A DNA stretch of 64,000 nucleotides from Leeuwenhoekiella polynyae. GTDB taxonomy: Bacteria; Bacteroidota; Bacteroidia; Flavobacteriales; Flavobacteriaceae. The notes beneath the pieces were generated by a model, which was given only the letters and a program-made list of their open reading frames with translations, had not been told where the DNA came from and searched no databases. Positions 60,135 through 64,000 of the stretch are shown here, piece by piece; within the stretch, counting starts at the first letter, position 1; the number at the start of each line of letters is the position of its first letter. The position numbers were made by a program, and so were the translations under genes. The stretch lies in the NCBI RefSeq assembly GCF_042683665.1, contig NZ_JBHUOO010000048.1. The stretch is one strand, 5' to 3'.

Positions 60135-60657
60135 CCATTTGTAGTTTGTTTTTTGTTAGCGTATTTCTAGACAAATATGGGTGAGTATATTTTAGTAAAG
60201 AGCCTTATAACCTAGTTGTTTAAATGTTTCCGAAGCTTTACTTGAAAAGATATTATTGAGTCATTTTGAAAAGTATTTTTTTGCTTTATTTAAAGTTTGT
60301 GAAACTACTAATTCGATTAATTGTAGGATTTTACTTGTAGAGTATGGTTTAAGAATGTCTTTAAAAGACCTTTTTACGGTTTATTTTGTTTTTAATCTAA
60401 AAAACTTTAAGTCAATAAATTAAGAGTTAATCGATTAATATATTTGTCCCACCCAACTTAAGTACGTTCAGACGCCTAATAATCTTGAAATATTATTTTA
60501 GAATAATTAGGTGTGTTTAATTATGATCAAAGATGGGCTCTTCTTTAGGTAGGCAGACTCTTGTCATTTTTAGCATGTAATTTAATAAGTATAACTACGT
60601 CGATAATCAATTTTGATATCGAAAATGTGTCAACCAATTTCAAAAACGATTACCCCA
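60135..60657. other. Non-coding AT-rich region before the secreted-protein pair
   Basis: No coding frame stands out in this stretch of about 520 bp. It contains a -7 match at 60439-60446 and a weak inverted repeat (CCTAAT at 60475 and ATTAGG at 60506) in the presumed leader of the downstream genes. Confidence 0.6.
60439..60446 (+). promoter_or_regulatory. Candidate -7 element for the secreted-protein pair
   Basis: TATATTTG matches TAnnTTTG and would leave a leader of about 205 nt before 60658. No clear -33 TTG is present, so the call is tentative. Confidence 0.35.
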
Positions 60658-61146
60658 ATGAAAAATTTTTACTTGAAGAGTTTTCTTCTTTTTTCTTTTC
60701 TTTTGATTCAGACCTGTGTTTTTGGCCAAGTTGAGCACGGTCAAAAAACCCAAGACCTTTCAACTGGTTCAGAACTTTCTTTTTATAAAAATTCTGATGA
60801 TATCATAACGTCTAAAAAGGTAGATTATTTTGTAGAGCTCAAAAATGGATCACGAGATTCTCAAGTTTATGAATTGTCTGGTGCAATTATCTCTTGTGAT
60901 GGTTCTGCTTTAAAAAAGGATGTTGTCAAGTTTGAAATTTTGAATTTCGAAGGGGATTCTATTAATTCTGTTGAAGTTTTAGCAAACCAAACTATAAAAT
61001 TTTTAGTGAGGACGATAAAATCAGATATGACAAAGAGTTCTTGGGATTGTATTGAAATACGAGCAAAGGCTGAATCGTCATCTAAAGACAACGTGTCTTC
61101 CATTGTTATAAAACAACTTAATCCCGGCGCAAGCACTTCCAAATAG
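60658..61146 (+). CDS. Secreted protein of unknown function, partner of the large adhesin-like gene
   Basis: The 162-residue protein has a signal peptide (FLLFSFLLIQTCVFGQ). The mature part has predicted beta-strand periodicity (VDYFVELKNGSRDSQVYEL, KFEILNFEGDSI, VEVLANQTIKFLVRTI), consistent with one Ig-like or beta-sandwich domain, with two Cys residues (in SCDG and WDCIE) that could form a disulfide. I do not recognise the family. The frame is open back to 60613; ATG 60658 is chosen because the signal peptide starts there. It ends 7 bp before the large repeat protein gene, so the two are one transcript. Confidence 0.75.
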   Translation: MKNFYLKSFLLFSFLLIQTCVFGQVEHGQKTQDLSTGSELSFYKNSDDIITSKKVDYFVELKNGSRDSQVYELSGAIISCDGSALKKDVVKFEILNFEGDSINSVEVLANQTIKFLVRTIKSDMTKSSWDCIEIRAKAESSSKDNVSSIVIKQLNPGASTSK

Positions 61147-61153
61147 TCATCTT

Positions 61154-64000
61154 ATGAAATTAAAAATTACTCTCTCCCTTTTAGGGTTATTTGTTTTTAG
61201 TGGAATTTTTACCGCAAATGCGCAGTTGAAAAATCAATTTGATGTGCGTTTTTCAGAGACTTTGCGCGGTAATTTTACTACTATAGGGAATAATATGTTG
61301 TCTCGTGATAGTAAGGGGGCCTATAACGGGCCGAATGACAATCAGGATTATGATAACGAGGTTTATGTAGATATTGATTCTGATGCAACTACTTTTAATT
61401 CAAGTAGTGCAGATCTTGCTTTGCTTAGCTCTAATTCTTGTACTGTCGTAAAAAAAGTTTATTTGTATTGGACCGCAGGAGATAAAGAGATTGAATATCG
61501 TGGGGGAACTTCTGATAACCAACCTAATTGGAATTATAATAATGTAAAGCTTAAGCTTCCTGGACAAAGTAATTATACTACCTATACAGCAGATGAGGTT
61601 TTGTACAGGGGGCGAGATGAGCATTTTTCTTATGATCCTTACGCTTGTGTAAAAGATATTACTGCTGCGGTTCAGGCTCTTGGTTCAAATTATTCGGGTA
61701 CTTACACTGTGGCAAATGTAGAAGCTAAGGAGGGAACTATAATTGCTCACGGCTCTAATACTAGAATTGGGTCTTCTGCTGGTTGGCAAATTGTTGTCGT
61801 TTATGAAGATGTGGATTTACCTGCTAGGAATATCACTCTTTTTGACGGATTTGCAAATGTTACGAGTTCTTCAGGTCAGAATAATTATGATATTGCGATA
61901 GATGGATTTAGAACGGTTCCTAGTGGAGCTGTTAATGCAGATGTTATTTTTGGAGCTCTCGAAGGGGATCGTGGTCTAACAGGGGATCGCCTGCAGGTGC
62001 GAACTGCTTCTGGGAATTATTCAAATATTAGTACACCTCTTAGACCTTCTGATAATTTTTTTAATAGTAGAATTACGAGATACGGTCAGGATGTTTTAGA
62101 TAGAACACCTGCGAGTACCAATACTTTGGGTTTTGATGCTGGTGTTTTTACTTTGAATAATTCAGGGAATTCAATTTTGAAGAATAATCAGACTAGAGCT
62201 GTATTTAGATTGACTTCTAATCAGGAATTCTATAGTCTGTATTTACTAGGATTGGCAGTTGAGGTGTATGAGCCTGAGCTCGATCCTCTGTTGCTTACAA
62301 CTAGTCTGGGTGATGCTCCTACAGTTTTTACCAATCAGGAATTCGGAGTTTCTTTTGAGGTTAAGAATACAGGTAATGATGATGTGCGAGATCTTAATTT
62401 ACAGTATGAATTGCCTGCTGGCGTTCAATATTTAAGTGCGGATAACCTTCCTTCTGGAGTGACTTCAAACTATAATAGCGGTAATCGTACGGTTACTTTT
62501 AGTGTTGTTGATAACTTAGTAAAAGACACTAGTGATAAATTTTCAATCGGTTTTAGGTTGAAAGTAGCAGATGACTGTGCTTTTGCGGGTTCTTCCTTTA
62601 ATATACAGGTCAAGGCTAATTATCGTGGTGTTTTAAATTCAAATACAAAAAATACATTAAGTTCTACTTCTGTTGGTGATAGCTGCTCATTGTCAGGTAA
62701 TCACCTGCCGGTTGTTGTAACTGTTGATCCGCGATCTTGCGAAGAATATTGCTCGGGCCTTGATACAGATAATGATGGGATTCCAGATAATTGTGATGAT
62801 GATGACGATAATGATGGTATCTTGGATGCGGATGAAGGTAATGCATCAACAGCTGTGCTTGCTAACCCGAGTCAACAAACTGTAGATGATTTAAATAGAA
62901 AAGGGGTTGGTGTTTTTCCATTACAGCCCAATGGAAGTAAGAGTTTGCCAAGTGGAGGAGTTACTTTAAGTATGGTTGAAGGCTTTAAGCCTACCACCTC
63001 AAGTAGAGATGAGCAACAATGGAGAATTTATCAGCCGCCACCAGTTTCTAATAGTACTATAAATATAAATGGAGGAGATGTTGAGTTTGCTACTAAATAC
63101 TTAGATCTCAGAGGGGTTCCTCGGGGAGCCTATGAGCGAAAGATAAAAATTGATTATGGTGTAGCGGCACAGGACTTATCTAATGACCCTACGGAAGAGT
63201 ATACTTATATTATTGGTATAGCTGGTCTTGGAGGGTATGAATATCAATCGCAGGGAGGAGAATTTGGAGTTGATATTTCAAGTGTTCCGTTACGAGTAAT
63301 TGGTAATGTGGATGTCTATGCAACGGGATTATATAGTGATTTTAGTGGGCAGAACCCTCCTGAAAAAAATCAAATAGGTAATACTATTTCTACCAGTCCG
63401 CCGTATTCTACTAGAAGTAACGGGTATACGTTCTTTTATGTTTCCAGGGATGCTGCGAGTTTTGAAATGGAGTTTAAAGGGCGTGATCCTCATGGATTTA
63501 TTTTTGGAGTCCTTACCGAAACGTATAGAGATACAGACGGAGATGGTATGGTGGATTCTAAAGACACCGACTCAGATAATGATGGATGTTACGATGCGAT
63601 TGAGGCGGCTGGCTCATTTAATGAAAATGATTTAACGACGGATTTTAACTTAGCAAATACACCCGCTGGTGTTGATGCAGATGGTGTTCCTACTATAGCG
63701 GGATCTCCTCAGGAAAATACTCCTGCGGTATTGGATAAGAATAGTTCTAATTGCGGAGGAAGGATTGGTCTTATTAAGATAGGAACTTTCAATGATGAAA
63801 ATGGAGATAAGTTAGCTCAGGTAGGCGAAACGATCATCTATGAGTTCACGGTTACCAACATGGGTAATGTAAGGATTACAGGTACAGTGATCGATGATGC
63901 ACGAATCGGAGTCTCAGGATTAACCTTGGATACAGATCCGTTAGCTCCTGGAGCAAGTGGATTAGCCAGTGCAGAGTATACAATCACTCAGGAAGATATC
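61154..64000 (+). CDS. Large secreted repeat protein, 5' part (runs off the window)
   Basis: 949 codons are open from ATG 61154 to the last base without a stop. A signal peptide (ITLSLLGLFVFSGIFTANAQ) is followed by a beta-rich N-terminal domain (VKKVYLYWTAGDKEIEYRGG, VYEDVDLPARNITLFDGFAN; to about residue 370). Next comes a DUF11-like domain (VSFEVKNTGNDDVRDLNLQY), acidic thrombospondin-3-like calcium repeats at about 535-560 (DTDNDGIPDNCDDDDDNDG) and again at about 790-815, with a beta domain between. From about residue 872 a second DUF11/DUF7507-like module starts (GETIIYEFTVTNMGNVRITG). The pattern is that of giant flavobacterial surface or gliding adhesins; a type IX secretion signal would lie beyond the window. 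Confidence 0.8.
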   Translation, partial: MKLKITLSLLGLFVFSGIFTANAQLKNQFDVRFSETLRGNFTTIGNNMLSRDSKGAYNGPNDNQDYDNEVYVDIDSDATTFNSSSADLALLSSNSCTVVKKVYLYWTAGDKEIEYRGGTSDNQPNWNYNNVKLKLPGQSNYTTYTADEVLYRGRDEHFSYDPYACVKDITAAVQALGSNYSGTYTVANVEAKEGTIIAHGSNTRIGSSAGWQIVVVYEDVDLPARNITLFDGFANVTSSSGQNNYDIAIDGFRTVPSGAVNADVIFGALEGDRGLTGDRLQVRTASGNYSNISTPLRPSDNFFNSRITRYGQDVLDRTPASTNTLGFDAGVFTLNNSGNSILKNNQTRAVFRLTSNQEFYSLYLLGLAVEVYEPELDPLLLTTSLGDAPTVFTNQEFGVSFEVKNTGNDDVRDLNLQYELPAGVQYLSADNLPSGVTSNYNSGNRTVTFSVVDNLVKDTSDKFSIGFRLKVADDCAFAGSSFNIQVKANYRGVLNSNTKNTLSSTSVGDSCSLSGNHLPVVVTVDPRSCEEYCSGLDTDNDGIPDNCDDDDDNDGILDADEGNASTAVLANPSQQTVDDLNRKGVGVFPLQPNGSKSLPSGGVTLSMVEGFKPTTSSRDEQQWRIYQPPPVSNSTININGGDVEFATKYLDLRGVPRGAYERKIKIDYGVAAQDLSNDPTEEYTYIIGIAGLGGYEYQSQGGEFGVDISSVPLRVIGNVDVYATGLYSDFSGQNPPEKNQIGNTISTSPPYSTRSNGYTFFYVSRDAASFEMEFKGRDPHGFIFGVLTETYRDTDGDGMVDSKDTDSDNDGCYDAIEAAGSFNENDLTTDFNLANTPAGVDADGVPTIAGSPQENTPAVLDKNSSNCGGRIGLIKIGTFNDENGDKLAQVGETIIYEFTVTNMGNVRITGTVIDDARIGVSGLTLDTDPLAPGASGLASAEYTITQEDI

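Overview
The window looks like chromosomal DNA of a member of the Flavobacteriaceae (Bacteroidota). The evidence is AT-rich DNA, start sites almost without Shine-Dalgarno sequences, promoter elements of the Bacteroidota form TAnnTTTG, a menaquinone pathway, many SPII lipoproteins and families typical of this group (DUF2851, DUF3467, NamZ-like DUF1343, PspC, a flavobacterial metalloprotease lipoprotein). Almost everything reads as conserved housekeeping DNA. I see no prophage, insertion sequence, CRISPR array or defence island.

Layout. 0.2-5.2 kb: an SDR oxidoreductase, a DUF421 membrane protein and two GH13 lipoproteins. 5.3-10.1 kb: a men operon (menA, an MBL-fold hydrolase, menC, a CPBP protease, menE). 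10.2-16.7 kb: a secreted acidic protein, an M24 peptidase, an MFS exporter behind a 24-bp palindrome, a PAS histidine kinase and an mccB-like carboxyltransferase. 17-25 kb: two small membrane proteins (59 and 54 aa), DinB, an ABC-F factor, a PepSY protein, a HAD phosphatase, a metalloprotease lipoprotein, a methyltransferase and a YkgJ protein. 25-33.8 kb: an M28 peptidase, a serine hydrolase, a NamZ-like hydrolase divergent from an FtsX/LolE permease, a membrane protein preceded by a LytTR-type site pair, and a cysteine synthase. 33.9-41.2 kb: two decayed genes (DUF2851 and a helix-hairpin-helix protein) on either side of PspC, a potassium channel and two sodium:alanine symporters. 41.2-44.3 kb: acyl-CoA dehydrogenase, rpsU, xerC and hpf.

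44.3-58 kb is the transcription/translation core: tRNA-Thr, Tyr, Gly, Thr, tuf, tRNA-Trp, secE, nusG, rplK, rplA, rplJ, rplL, rpoB, rpoC and a DUF3467 protein. The order of the tRNAs and tuf matches the E. coli thrU-tyrU-glyT-thrT-tufB operon. prfC follows on the opposite strand. The window ends in a secreted 162-aa protein and the first 949 codons of a large secreted repeat protein that runs off the right edge.

Points most worth a second look: rpsU carries a full Shine-Dalgarno sequence where the other starts I inspected have none; two direct repeats matching the LytTR binding consensus with 12-bp spacing; a perfect 24-bp palindromic operator before the MFS gene; a perfect 54-bp palindrome used as a terminator; promoter elements placed 4-5 nt before start codons; a structured leader before the second alanine symporter; and two independently broken genes. 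I found no clearly new multi-gene system.
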